Origin: Pictodentalium vernedei
Taxonomy: Eukaryota > Mollusca > Scaphopoda > Dentaliida > Dentaliidae
Direction of reading: 5' to 3'
NCBI GenBank assembly: GCA_031216915.1
Contig: CM062294.1
Span: 387,305,217-387,369,216 of the forward strand
DNA: 64,000 bases
Shown: positions 41,607 through 54,545 of the stretch, piece after piece
Numbering within the stretch: the first letter of the stretch is position 1
How the letters are laid out: every line of letters starts with the position of its first letter
Program-made: the position numbers and the translations under genes
The notes under the pieces: model-generated
Databases searched by the model: none
What the model was told of the DNA's origin: nothing
Seen by the model: the letters and a program-made list of their open reading frames with translations, nothing else

Positions 41607-42289
41607 GAATAGTAAAAAGGCTGGAGGGCCAAGGACATAGAGCAAAATGGAATACGCTCAATAATATAAAATAGAGTCATCCCCTGTAGGGAAAAAGAAG
41701 TAATAGGCCTTACATGTATCTTTCTTATTTATGATAAATTAGAAAGATACAACACCTTCCAAAATTGAGCTTCATACATCCATGTACTCTATTAATATCC
41801 AATATAATCCTTATACTAATAATTTTTAAAGTAAGCCAATAAATAAAGTAAGTCTAGAGAATAGAGACTCTTATACTCCTTAAAAGTGTCTGAGGATTGC
41901 ATAATCATGTCCGTTGACATATGCAATATTCAAAAGCTATACTTTAAAAACTAAGACTTGAATGAATTTTTAAAACATAAACTTCTCACTAAACAACCAT
42001 CCCAATAACAGCTCAGAATTACTAACTCCGGAGGAGGTATCCCCTTGTTTTCAAAGTGAAACAGGTGACCCAAGGGAACACCCTCCCCCCCCCCCCCCTT
42101 TTCTTGCCCTGGGTCAAATAGCCCAGAGCGAAGAGGGCAGCAGAACGGAGACACTGCCGAAACACACAGCCTACCTAGCTATAGTAGCAACTGTTAAGTG
42201 AATGACATTCTGAGCAGTAGATAATAGACCTAACAATAGAGGCCTCCAGAAATGGACTCGATATTTCTGAGATAAAAATTCATGAATGT

Positions 42290-43220
42290 GGATGGCAGCC
42301 TTCAAAAATCTATAATAGCGACACTATTAATGTAAGCCCAAGATGTAGAAGAACTCTTACTTCATGAGCCGAAATCTTAAGCACCACTGCTAAGTCAATG
42401 ATATACCATAAGCAGTACCGATAGTTAATAGAATCCATTAACAATAGAATGGAGCGTAACGTCCTTCTTCTAGGCATCAAAGACAGAAGAAGCTTACGCC
42501 CATAGTAATAAACAGATATCTGTTTATAAATACATAAACTCTACCCGGAAAGAGTAAAGGCCTATGCCCGTACGAAGACGGAAGGACCTTAATAACAATA
42601 GGTTCCGGATATTAGGAGCCTAACTCTTATACAAAAATCCAACCTAAATAGTAACGGAATAGTGATTCCGAAACTACGAAAGTGAAAATCATCCATCGAT
42701 AGTGCATGAAACTCACTGACTCTACAGTAAAAGAGAAACCAACAGAATTACTGTCTAAAAGGTCAGAATTTGAAAACTACTGTTTCCAGAGGCTCAAATG
42801 ATTACTTAGCTAAATAAGAACCGAAGTTAAAATCCATATAGGAATTTAATCTAAAGATTCTAAGTCTATATATCAAAAAGTTACTAACTGACTTAGATAA
42901 AGAGACATAAGACTCAATTGTAAACTATCATAGAGTGCATAGGTATGAGGTAATATAAACCTATAACCTTAATAATAACAGGCTGCAGTAGATCTTGTGA
43001 AACAAGTATACTAAAAAATTGCAATGAGTAGTATGGAGGGATCAACAATATGAACATAATGATCCCTACACCAACGACGGAAGAGCCTCCACTTTAGCCG
43101 CATAGAATAGCGAAGAAGAGGACCTCCTATAGTAAGAAATCGCGTCCAAAGCTCGTCCAGTACAATGCTTACAATGCAATACGGACCACACAACGGAATA
43201 CATGAAGGTTGAGACCTTGC
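42290..43220 (-). pseudogene. E3 tyrosine recombinase remnant
   Basis: Homology to 18400-19370 of E2 can be followed by eye. An N-terminal piece reads LKWRLFRRWCRDHYVHIVDPS on the minus strand (compare AKWKVFRRWCRDHSVD in E2). The C-terminal two-thirds is broken by many small indels with no continuous frame. Confidence 0.7.
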
Positions 43221-44090
43221 GGGTTGTGATAAAGATGACACGATTTACCCAGTGAAAAAAGATCCTCACATTGAGGAAGATTTCACGTTAAGACCCACAG
43301 TAGACAAGAGAGTAAATTACCCATGATCTCTGTGAAGATAGAGATGCTATCAACAGAAATGTATTGTGGTTGTTTATCTTAGCAATACCTGCTGAAACAA
43401 CAGCGCCGGAGGATACGCGTATCCTATCTTTCCGTCCTATAGATCAATAGAGCATTAACAACATTAGCTCAGAGATCTGGACAAGCCAACACATACGTCG
43501 GCAATTGATTAGCAAGCTGTGTCGTAAATAAATCATCATTGGGCGCTCCCATAGATAGCAAATCTGATTGAATACTTGTTTGTTGAGAGTCCATTCTGAC
43601 AGCAACAAGCGACCCGTAAGTGAACGGGAGTCCGGTAAAACAATCAGACGACCCGGAATATGACGGACCAAAACAGAACTTGGTGTATTATAACCAACAG
43701 ACGGATTCTTTCCATTAAATTGAATAACGGAAAAGAAAGAGTGCCTCCCTGGTTCCGGAGATACGCCACTACTGTCGAATTAACGGACAGGATTTGGGCA
43801 TGCGTTTCTGAATAATGTTCATGCAATGACATAAAGCAAGCCTAAAAAACATTATTCCGCGGAAGAAAATTGGTTGCTAAGAGACTGCGGAACCCAAAGA
43901 CCCTGGCACTTCGAATCCGTTGGGATCAGTATTATATCCCAATCTGTTTGACTGGCAACCGTCATAACAGCCACACTCGGGTCCGGCAACTGCGGTGGCA
44001 CTCTTTGAGTCAACCACTGAATGTTTGCCCCAGTCTGAATCTCTTGTAACACTAGATAGACAAGAGAACGTGTAAATCGAGCAATTCATG
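43221..44090 (-). pseudogene. E3 Pol C-terminal remnant (RNase H end, MT-like)
   Basis: Pieces include VRHIPGRLIVLPDS (RNase H end), NSTVVAYLRNQGGT, IQWLTQRVPPQLPDPS and WTLNKQVFNQICY, all matching E2 Pol in order. At about 44090 the sequence jumps to Gag codons that lie about 1.3 kb upstream in E2. The RT core including YLDD is deleted. Confidence 0.7.
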
Positions 44091-46966
44091 GATTGCCGAA
44101 AAGTTGCCGTCGAAGAGAAGCTCCTCCGAGAACGAAGCGACTCTGAGAGAGTTCTTAACCTTACTATCCACGCGTATGGATGTAGCTAGGGCTGCGTCAC
44201 GTCAACCAACTCCAATCAGCCACTGAAGGGCGGAGTTATACGTGAACAAACTACTGCCCTCAAAAGAATTACATTGAGAATAATATCCCGTAAATCTTTT
44301 CTTGAAAACGTAATGATAACGCCTCCGTAAGGCGGATTACGTATGATAAAGCGTCTAAGTTAAGTCTACTATACATCATGTCGTTTCCAACATTGAAGTT
44401 GGAAAAGACATAAACGGCGAAAAAGAATATTTCCCGTCTTTAACCACACCGTCTAGACGCATATGAACTCTCGGTATGCCCTGCTCTGCCAAATAAACTA
44501 ATCGTGTAAATGATAAAACGGCAGAAATGAGCAACGCGGACAAGAAACTAAACTATCATGCTTGGTAGCAGGTTTGTATGCATATATAGCGTCGAAAAAT
44601 AAAACACATATTGTAATGACATTATTGGACTGCGTCGGTAAGTCAGGGACAATGTCCCTGAACCGATCGAAAAATCCGAGTCCAATGACGCTATAAGTCT
44701 CTTATCCAAGATCGCAGCAATGAAGTCCGAAATAACAATCACTGGAAGATAATGCCAGAAGATATGAAAGGCAGTTTCCGATACTACTAAAGGGAAAACT
44801 CGAAATCTTTAGAATCCCTTTCGCCATCCTGTCGGACCCTATAAAGCGTTCGGTCGTCCGTACCTGATGCAACCGCGGACCGCACCGACCCAGCGCCGTC
44901 GGATAATTCCTGATTCGACCAAGAAACTGTCAATTGCTGGGATGCTGCGAAACAACTGTGCTAACTCGGATAGCACGTCCGTCACTGAGGCCTGAGGAGA
45001 AGCGGTCCTACAATGCATTGCCGCTGGAAGCTCCGTGAACGTTACCCCGTGCATACTACCAATATGCGAGCGAACGGAGTGTATAGGCCTCGTGTCCCTT
45101 GGCTACCGGATGGCGCGACCTATTCGCCGTGGAATCACTGAATGACGAAACTGATCGGATACTCGAGGTCACGTAGCCAATGTGCGGTCGTGTGCCCTGC
45201 TGTGAGGATGAGGAAGCATTAAGGACAGTCTCTCGGACTGTCAATATAACGGAGCGTCCCGATCGACAGACATATGCTCCAAATGTAAAATATCTGAACC
45301 ACAACATGCGGTCCCCTATGTTGTTGGACGAGAGAGGGACCTCTCTCGCTCACAGCCCGGACGGACCTGGACAAGCCAGGAACCGGACTAACAGGCTTCC
45401 TCCGATCTGTCCTCAATCTGTTGTCACTGGGTGAGTACTAAAGTAATTAAAGTGCTCGCATCACCCAAATCTCCTTCCTAGACCGCAACGGACGAACCCG
45501 GCAGCCGAACCATTCGATGAATGTACGCTACACCGGGTGAGCTAGCGAATGTCACTCCGTAAGCGATAGACATATTCCATGAGCACTTATTGCCGCTAAC
45601 TCTTCATTAACTATGACGACAGAGGCACACTTTTGAAAGACATCTCCATAACTCTTCGAACAAGAAACCAGAAATGCTTGGATAGCAAGCATAAAATAAT
45701 AATATATATAGCGTCGTTCAATAATTCGAAAGTTTGTGTGACATTATTGGACTATGTCGGAACTGAGGGACGATGTCCCTGAACCGAACCAAAAATTTCT
45801 AAGTCCACCGACGCTATCAGTTTCTTATCCGGCATCGCAGCATATGTTGTTCCGAAAGGGAAAGCTTGAAATCCACCGAATCCCTTTCGGTATCCCGTCG
45901 GACCGGATGAAACTTTCGGACGTCCGTACCCGCTTCCGCGGAGCGTCCCGACCCAGCATCGTCGGATAAAATATATGCGACAGATTCAGTTGATGCTGGG
46001 ATGCTGCGATAAACTGTGCTATTAAGGAAAGCACGTCCGTTCCCGAGGCCTGTGCAGTAGCGGACTTACGATGCATTGCCGCTGGAAGCTCCGTGTACGT
46101 TGACTCCCGCATACTTCCTATGCGAACGTCCGGAGTCTGCAGGCCTCGAGTCCCCGGCTACCGACCCAGCGCTGTCGGATAATTCTCGATCCGACACCGT
46201 TTCTGTCGGCTGCTGGGATGCTACGGTAAGCTGTGCTATGTGCACAAGAATGTCCGGCGTCGAGACCTGCGGAGGCGCAGTCTATCGCTGCTTCGCCGAG
46301 GGCAGCTCCGCATCAGATGGCTCCCGCATACTTTTCCTATGCGAACGTCCGGAGTCCATCGGTCTCGAATCCCTGGCTGCCGGATGGTGTGACCTGGTCG
46401 CCGAAGAATCCTTGATCGGCGAAGCTGGTAATATATCGGCGGTCACGCAGCCAAGGTGCGGTCGTGTGCGCTGACGAGAAGAGGAAGCCTTAGCAGTCTC
46501 AGCGGACTGCCTATACAACGGAGCGTCCCGAGCGACGGACGTATGCTCCGCTAACGACACATTTGTACCACAACATCTGGGGCCAGATGTTGTTGAACGA
46601 GAGAGGGGCCTCTCTCGCTTGCCGTCCGGATGGACCGGAACGAGCTATGAACCGGACTAAAAGGCTTCCTCCGTTCTCCCTCCGATCCGCCGTCACTGGG
46701 TGTGCATTAAGTTAATTTTATAGTGCTCGCATCACCCCAAAATTCCTTCTAGACCGCAACGGACGAACCCGGGTGCCGAACCATTCGGTGAATGGACGCT
46801 ACACCGGGCGAGCTAGCGGACGTCAAAGGCCGTCGAACCTACTAGGGTCCTCTTAGGCAATTGGCGTATTACATGAGCACTTTTCCGCTAGCCCTTCATT
46901 AATTGTGACGACGGAGGCACACTGTTGGAAGACATCACAGATACATCACCCTAATCTTGATCGTCT
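44091..46966 (-). pseudogene. E3 Gag remnant with internal duplications
   Basis: Gag-derived sequence continues, with the same Gag segment present up to three times (around 44640-45060, 45715-46085 and 46150-46560). The last copy is much closer to E2 than the first two, with a continuous SLAEHTSVARDAPLYRQSAE stretch. This suggests gene conversion or recombination with a younger E1/E2-like copy. Confidence 0.65.
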
Positions 46967-49576
46967 GAAATAGAAATTGATAAAGTAGAGTGACCCTGCG
47001 GGGAAAGGACCGGAGTGTCCAAATCCCCAACAACATACCGTGACATACGCTTCCCATATTGTCATCGAAATCATACGATACAGAACCGGAGTTAATGCGA
47101 GTACACTGACCACATATAGAATGATAATAAGGTCAGAGGAAGACTTCCTCTTAAAACAATTGATCAATATCCTTTCAATGTGAAAAGAAAACAAGTCCTG
47201 GTACTCGCACTAACCCCTGGCAATCAAAATACATAATAATAATATGATCCATTAATATAGAAAAAATAATTGAAATCAAAATATTTTGAAAAAATATTTT
47301 TTCAGAACAGCCCAAGTTTCTGAAAAGTAACGTTGAGCCCCAATGGATCCCAAGCCTAAGTGTGGACAAAAATTTTAAAAATATTTTAAACAATTTATTC
47401 AACACTTACGAACAATAATAATGTATCTAGTTATGATTAAAATAACATAAAGATATTATTATTTAGAAATCCCCCCCTCACACAGAGGGCTGTTGTAAAT
47501 GTAAACAATGAGTGTAAAAACACTAAAATAAGACTCCAGGCACCCAGGCCCGAAATCAGTTACCAAAAATACACCATCTGATGCAAAACAGAGACTTCCA
47601 GGGAAGAAACTGCAGAACATCAGATGGTAGATGCAGAACACAACGCCTAACCACCCGTAGGTGAAGACGTAAACATGGGGAAAGAACAGAATTCATTCTG
47701 TTATTCAGCTAAACTCCCAAGAAATTTTAGTAACAATAATTACAGAAATTATGCCAAAAGCATGGGAGAATAGCAAGGGGGAACTTAAAGGACAGGGAGA
47801 GAGGAAAAACACTTGAAAAAACAGTGTAACTAAATAATCAGAATGACAACAAAATGGCTGCTGCCTTGAAAATAGGTAACTTAACATAATTTCATTAAAA
47901 AATTTTAAGTTACAGCCCTGATAATATTCTGTCACACATTCTTTTCCTCTCCTCCTTTTCTATCCTCCTTAGAATCACCATTTCACTAATATTTATGTGT
48001 CTGGCATCATTTAAACTGAGATTTAAAAGCACAAAGATCAGTCAGATGTTAACTGATGAAGGGCCAAACTTAGAATGATAAATGGCGCCAATTTCGGAAC
48101 GTCCTTGACACTGCGCATGCGCAGTGGGGGCGAAGTGTGGAGGGCCTCTCAGGACATGTTTTCTTTAGTTTTAGATGCAAATTTTGGGGATTGGGGGGCA
48201 AAATTTGTGTTTGGCCCTATATTTTAAGAGTTAGCACCAGCTATGTCTGGGTCATTGGTACAGTATAAAAATATAGAAATTGATAAAGTAGAGTGACCCT
48301 GCGGGGAAAGGACCGGAGTGTCCATTTCCCCAATAACATACCGTGACATACGTTTCCCATATTGTCATCGAAATCATACGATACAGAACAGGAGTTAATG
48401 CGAGTACACTGACCACATATAGAATGATTATAAAGTCAGAGGAAGACTTCCTCTTATTACAATTGATCAATATCCTTTCAATGTGAAAAGAAAACAAGTC
48501 CTGGTACTCGCACTAACCCCTGGCAATCAAAATACATAATAATAATATGATCCATTAATATTGAAAAAATAATTGAAATCAAAATATTTTGAAAAAACAT
48601 TTTTTCAGAACAGCCCAAGTTTCTGAAAAGTAACGTTGAGCCCCAATGGATCCCAAGCCTAAGTGTGGACAAAAATTTTAAAAATATTTTAAACAATTTA
48701 TTCAACACTTACGAACAATAATAATGTATCTAGTTATGATTAAAATAACATCAAGATATTATTTTCCAGAAATCCCCCCCTCACACAGAGGGCTGTTGTA
48801 AATGTAAACAATGAATGTAAAAACACTAAAATAAGACTCCAGGCACCCAGGCCCGGAATCAGTTACCAAAAATACACTATCTGATGCAAAACAGAGACTT
48901 CCAGGGAAGAAACTGCAGAACATCAGATGGAAGATGCAGAACACAACGCCTAACCACCCGTAGGTGAAGACGTAAACATGGGGAAAAGAACAGAATTCAT
49001 TCTGTTATTCAGCTAAAACTCCCAAGAAAATTTAGTAATAATAATTACAAAAACTATGCCAAAAGCATGGGAGAATAGCAAGGGGGGACTTAAAGGACAG
49101 GGAGAGAGGAAAACACTAAAAAATCAGTGTAACTAAATAATCAGAATGACAACAAAATGGCTGCTGCCTCGAAAATAGGTAACTTAACATAATTTCATTA
49201 AAAAATTTTAAGTTACAGCCCTGATAATATTCTGTCACACATTTTTCCTCTCCTCCTTCTCTATCCTCCTTAGAATCACCATTTCACTAATATTTATGTG
49301 TCTGGCATCATTTAAACTGAGATTTACAAGCACAAAGATCAGTCAGATGTTAACTGATGAAGGGCCAAACTTAGAATGATTAATGGCGCCAATTTCGGAA
49401 CGTCCTTGACACTGCGCATGCGCAGTAGAGGCGAAGTGTGGAGGGCCTTTAAGATCATGTTTTCTTTGGTTTTAGATGCAAATTTTGGGGATTGGGGGGC
49501 AAAATTTGTGTTTGGCCCTATATTTTAAGAGTTAGCACCAGCAGCTATGTCTGGGTCATTGGTACAGTATAAAAAT
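46967..49576 (-). repeat. Duplicated E3 right-end blocks (two copies)
   Basis: 46967-48272 and 48273-49576 are about 1.3 kb each and closely similar. Both hold the Gag start, leader, right ITR with intact ACTGCGCATGCGCAGT palindrome (48110-48125; 49411-49426) and right tip. The joint 48272/48273 is element end followed by ATAGAAATTG, the right half of CTGAA|ATAGAAATTG at 46963-46972, as though an element had inserted there. Confidence 0.78.
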
Positions 49577-50740
49577 ATGAGTATTTTTCACCAGATCACA
49601 GCAATGAAGAGTATCAGTTACCATATAGTGATACCATAAGTGGAGAGAAACTTTTGACGGGATCATAACTCATTCACAATCTGGTCAAAATTCTCTGTCC
49701 ACTTACCCACTGAAAAATTTATGTGAAAACATTGAATCACAGATGCAGTTTTCATTTGTTTTTCCTACTGTTCACTTTTAATTTCTCATCATTTTCTAAT
49801 TTAATTTTCTTCAATGATATCCAATTTGCAAGTGTATTATTGGTTGAGGTGAGTTTTTCATAACTTGATAATTTTCATATCGTATGAATGTTTTTGCTTT
49901 GTCCCACTGAGTTGTCAAATAAAAAATTACAAAGGAATCCAACAGTGGAATTAAATTATAATTGCTGCTGATGAGCTCTTAGTTAGTATTCATGAGCGTT
50001 GTTTACACTGGTTTTTTTCTTCAGTATTCGAGCTTATCATTTTCTTTTCAAAAAGTTTCGAAGAAGGATTCTGTTGCGTATTAAGTTTATAATATAACCT
50101 CCTCTTGTTATCATTCATTTATTGGAAAGCTCTCTGTAAGAAGTTTTACAATATATGATAATAGGTTCAGTAAATAATATGTTTGTGAGTTACAGGATCT
50201 GTTTAAATTCCAAGAAATTGTACTGTTCATGACAGGCACAAGTGATTCGGTGCCTATCAAACATGTAATTTGTGCCTGTCATTGACCATGAAAGATTGCA
50301 TGTTTGCAGGCTTGCTCCACTATAAGACCTTCATGCAGTCAAATGGACATGTTATGCAAGAGTGTTTGTGTGAAATATTTTCCGATTTTGTGTCATATCA
50401 CAATCACAAACACAACCTAATGCATCATTCTAATTTTATTAGGCAGAGACTGTATTTGATAAAGACACAGCAAGCTGAATATTACTGGAATGAATCTCCT
50501 CCGATTGTCTGAAATCTCATTTTTAAGAATTTTCAAGGAAGATTCTCATATCACAGGACTTTGAAGGAATTTGAGGAGGTCCATGAACCAGGATGTATCA
50601 TATATCTGAATAGACAAACTAGAAGAAAGTGATGTACCTTACTAAAGAATACAACATGAACAGCACAATCAAAGAAGAGATGATTCATGACGTCTCAACA
50701 TGAACAACAGATGATACATTCAAAAAATTTTTAAAACTAG
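49577..50740. other. Non-coding DNA right of E3
   Basis: AT-rich stretch with no supported gene. Contains foldback F4 at 50229-50282 (ATGACAGGCACAA paired with TTGTGCCTGTCAT). Confidence 0.4.
50229..50282. repeat. Foldback F4
   Basis: Perfect 13-bp arms ATGACAGGCACAA and TTGTGCCTGTCAT enclose a 28-nt loop that itself holds GGTGCC. Confidence 0.7.
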
Positions 50741-50744
50741 ATGT

Positions 50745-51500
50745 GGCCTGTCCCAACTTGGGACCAAGAATACCCCCATAACACACTCTCTGATAGTGGG
50801 CAACAATAATACCAAGTATCATTAATATCCTTCAAGGCTATCAAAAGTTCTGAGCCAGACCCAACTTGTGTATATTTGGATATGGGTATGTGAACTTGAA
50901 GCAAGTCTGTGACCTTGACCTTGTAGGCTGCCATTCCCACCTCATTCGTGACTCACTCTTTGGTGTGGTGGGCAACATTAATACCAAGTATCATTAATAT
51001 CCTTCAAGGCTATCAAAAGTTCTGAGCCAGACCCAACTTGTGTATATTTGGATATGGGTATGTGAACTTGAAGCAAGTCTGTGACCTTGAACTTGTAGGC
51101 TGCCATTCCCACCTCATTCGCAACACACCCTTTGGTGTGGTGAGCAACATTAATACCAAGTATCATTAATATCCTTCAAGGTCATCAAAAGTTCTGAGCT
51201 GGACATGATTTGTGTATATTTGGATATGAATATGTGAACTTGATCCAAGTCTGTGACCTTGAACTTGTTGACAGGCATTCCAACCTTATTCGCGACACAC
51301 CCTCAGGTGGTGGGCAACATTAATACCAAGTATCATTAATATCCTTCATGGCAATCAAAAGTTCTGAGCCAGATACAACCTGCACAGACAGATGGACGGA
51401 TGGACACACAGACAGACAGATGGATGGATGGTTAGACATACAGATGGATGGATGGATGGATGGATTGACAGATGGTCAGACAGACAAACAATGATTCCTA
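50745..51500. repeat. Tandem repeat, roughly 175-bp units, then GATG/GACA runs
   Basis: At least four units start near 50793, 50967, 51142 and 51313, sharing AATACCAAGTATCATTAATAT, CAAAAGTTCTGAGCCAGAC and CTGTGACCTTGA. Units 1 and 2 are nearly identical; later ones diverge. The array ends in GACAGATGGACGGATGG simple sequence at 51390-51480. Confidence 0.78.
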
Positions 51501-51639
51501 TATACCCCCTGGAACATACTCACCAATCCAATTCCTATGAGGGGTCATAAGCAATAGGATGCTAACTTTTTTTTGCATGTAATAACTCCCAATCCTTCAA
51601 AATGCATTTTTGGAAAAACAGCCTAAATGACAGGGAGAG

Positions 51640-51646
51640 TGTGTGT

Positions 51647-51680
<34 letters not shown>

Positions 51681-51682
51681 TG
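51640..51682. repeat. Long poly-G tract
   Basis: A GTGTGTGT start followed by about 30 G with little interruption. Similar runs in comparable repeats occur at 56835-56851, 57186-57202 and 63050-63089. Length in the assembly may be unreliable. Confidence 0.7.
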
Positions 51683-51857
51683 GGCAGAACCCATATTCAA
51701 ACGAGAATACACATATCAACTTTGGTTGAAATCAAATAATCCAAACTGGAGTTATCCGTCGCAAACCAATTGTTTATGGGCAGACGGTCGGACAGACAGA
51801 TGGACAGACAGACAGACCATTTACATAATATGACCATTTTTACAAATGGGCATATAA

Positions 51858-54503
51858 ACCAGAGGCTCCACAGAGCCTGTAATCGCTCACCTGGAACTAC
51901 ATATAAAAATAAATGTGATTTCCCATAGGCTTTCCATAGTAACTATGAGCAACATTACATCAACATTACATGAGGATCACTGGTAGAAGGTGTCCCAGTC
52001 TTCAATCATGTGAAGTTTCAAAACATTTGAATCCATCAAAAAGAAAATCATAGAATGTCTGTGGTGGCCATATTTTCCAACCAACGGGAACAAAAAGAGG
52101 ATCATTTGTAGGGGCCTCCTACAGGCCATTCTTGCCAAGTTTTGGTTCACGTCAGCTCAGTAGTTCCAGAGAGAAGATGAAAATGTGATTTCCCATAGGG
52201 TTTTTCTCTAGTAACTATAAAACGCAATTGTGGCCATGTTTTCAATATGATCAACATTAAATGAGGAACGTTGGTGGAGGGTGTCCCAGTTATCAACCAT
52301 GCAAAGTTTCAAAACATTTGGCCCTGTGGTTTCAGAGAAGAGTTTTCAAAATTGACCAATCAGAATCAAAGAATGCTTCTGGCGGCCACGTTTTTTACCC
52401 AACAGGAATAAAATGAGTAACAGTTGTACAGAACTTCTCATAGACAATGCCTGCCAAGTCTGGTTCACATTGGCTCAGTACTTTCAGTGAAGATGATGAA
52501 AATGTGATTTCCTATAGGGTTTCTATAGTAAGTATAAGCCACAATTGCAGCCATAATTGCAAACCAATGAAGATTAAATGAGGATCATTGGTAGAGGGGG
52601 TTACAGTCATCAGTCACACTAAGTTTTCAAACCATTTGGCCTTGTAGTTTCAAAGAAGATTTTCTTGAAAATGCACACATTTATGAATTCTGTTTCAACA
52701 AAAAAATCAGTAAAAGAAGGTTAAATATTTTGAAAATTACAATTTTTTCAGACAGTATTCTCTTTCAAAATAGCTTTGGATAGGTAAAGGGTTACAGGAA
52801 ACACATTTTACTCCAATTTTGTCAAATCTTAAAAGATATACAATAATTACTGTCATCTAAGCTGACATGATTGCAAGAGAATATAAACAAAACTTCCCTG
52901 GCTTTCCAAACACCTGTCATCAATCAGTATTTTCTGATAAGTAACATGAGACTGATAATACATGTATCAACATACATGTACAGTTGCAATGGTTTACAGT
53001 ACAAGTCAAAATAAGTTGTAGGATAATCCTGTAAACTATGTATCTTTTCTCTTCCTACACTGATAAGACCAGAAGCTGACATCATTTTCTGGAAAGCTCT
53101 CACTGACAGCTTTCCAGAAAATGTCAGATTCTGATCTTGTCAGGGTAGGAGTAGTAGTTTACTTAGTTTATTGCAGTTATGCTACGACTTATTTTGACTT
53201 GTACTGTATACACAATATTTTGGGTTTTTTTCCCAGTTTTAAGTGGAGAAATCTGGAACCTACCCTTACCAGATTCTCAAAAAACAAGTATTTTGCTGAC
53301 AGTACCACTCTTCGTGCAGACAGGAGAGGCATTAGGTTAAGCATTAGAATACAGCATCTGGTGGCCACATATTTCCATCCTCTCACAGACCATTCCTGTG
53401 AAATTTGGTTCATGTCGGCTCAGTAGTTCCAGAGAAGAAGATGAAAATGTGATTTCCCATAGGGTTTCTATAGTAAGTATAAGCCACAATAGTGGCCATG
53501 TTTACAACCCGATCATCATTAAATGAGGACGTTTGGTAGAGGGGGGTCCCAGTCATCACTTATGTGAAGTATCAAAACATTTGGCTTGGCAGTTTCAGAG
53601 GAGAAGATTTTTGAAAATCCACCAATCAGAATCAAAGAATGCCTCTGGAGTTCATGTTTTTCAACCCACGGGAACAAAATGAGGATCGTTTGTAGAGGAT
53701 CAATCATAGACCATCCCTGCCAAGTTTGGTTTATGTTGGCTCAGTAGTTCCAGAGAAGAAGGTGAAAATGTGATTTCCCATAGGGTTTCTATAGTAACTA
53801 TAAGCCGCAATTGTGAGCATGTTTGCAACCCGATCAACATTAAATGAGGATCGTTGGTAGAGGGCGTCCCAGTCATCGTTTATGTGAAGTATCAAAACAT
53901 TTGGCCTGGCAGTTTCAGAGGAAAAGATTTTGGAAAATCCACCAATCAGAATCAAAGAATGCCTCTGGCAGCCACGTTTTTCACCCCACGGGAACAAAAT
54001 GAGGATCGTCTGTGGAGGACTTCCCATAGACTATCCCTGTCAGGTTTGTTTTCACGTCGCCTCGGTTATTCCAGAGAAGAAGAGGAAAATGTGATTTCCC
54101 ATAGGGTTTCTACAGTAACTATAAGCCGCAATTGGGGCCATGTTTGTGACCCAATCAACATTAAATGAGGATTGTTGGTAGAGGGGTTCCAGTCATCATT
54201 TATGAGAAGTTTCAAAACATTTGGCCTGGCAGTTTCAGAGGAGAAGATTTTTGAAAATCCACCAACCAGAATCAAAGACTGCCCCTGGAAGCCATGTTTT
54301 TCATCCAACAGGAACAAAATGAGGATTGTTTGTAGAGGACCTCCCATAGACCATTCCTGCCAAGTTTGGTTCACACCAGCTCAGCGGTTACAGAGAAGAT
54401 GAAAATGTGAAAAGTTTACGGACGTCGGACGACGGACAACAGACGACGGACGCCAGGTGATGAGAAAAGCTCACATGGCCTTTTAGGCCAGGTGAGCTAA
54501 AAA
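51858..54503 (+). mobile_element. Hairpin-capped modular repeat C
   Basis: Starts ACCAGAGGCTCCACAGAGCC followed by GCTCACCTGG and ends CCAGGTGAGCTAAAAA, so subterminal 10-mers at the two ends are complementary. The interior has modules of roughly 290 bp (near 52090, 52380, 53400, 53640, 53945 and 54250) with GAGGATCGTTGGTAGAGG, AAATGTGATTTCCCATAGG and CAATCAGAATCAAAGA. It is interrupted by foldback F5 and a segment near 52690-52800. A GACGACGGACAACAGACG run precedes the end hairpin (GCTCACATGGCC / GGCCAGGTGAGC). No protein. Confidence 0.78.
52995..53210. repeat. Foldback F5, about 216-nt palindrome
   Basis: TACAGTACAAGTCAAAATAAG pairs with the complement at 53185-53207. The inner stem CATTTTCTGGAAAGCT / AGCTTTCCAGAAAATG is perfect with loop CTCACTGAC. 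It sits inside repeat C and looks like a separate insertion. Confidence 0.8.
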
Positions 54504-54545
54504 GTAATAACAAATTTGAAGAGAATCGTATAATTAGATATGGAT

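Larger units (their letters stand above)
41214..49576 (-). mobile_element. DIRS element E3, decayed chimera with two right ends
   Basis: Left end GTTAAAAAATTT at 41214, ICR at 41519-41606, right ends TATAAAAAT at both 48272 and 49576. The sequence after the first right end (48273 onward) repeats 46968 onward, starting ATAGAAATTGATAAAG. YR, Pol tail and Gag are recognisable but riddled with indels. The RT and most RNase H sequence is gone at a junction near 44090. Its terminal repeats differ from E1/E2 (GACCCAGACATAGC), so it is an older or sister lineage. Flanks at the outermost ends read CAGAA|ATGAG. Confidence 0.85.
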
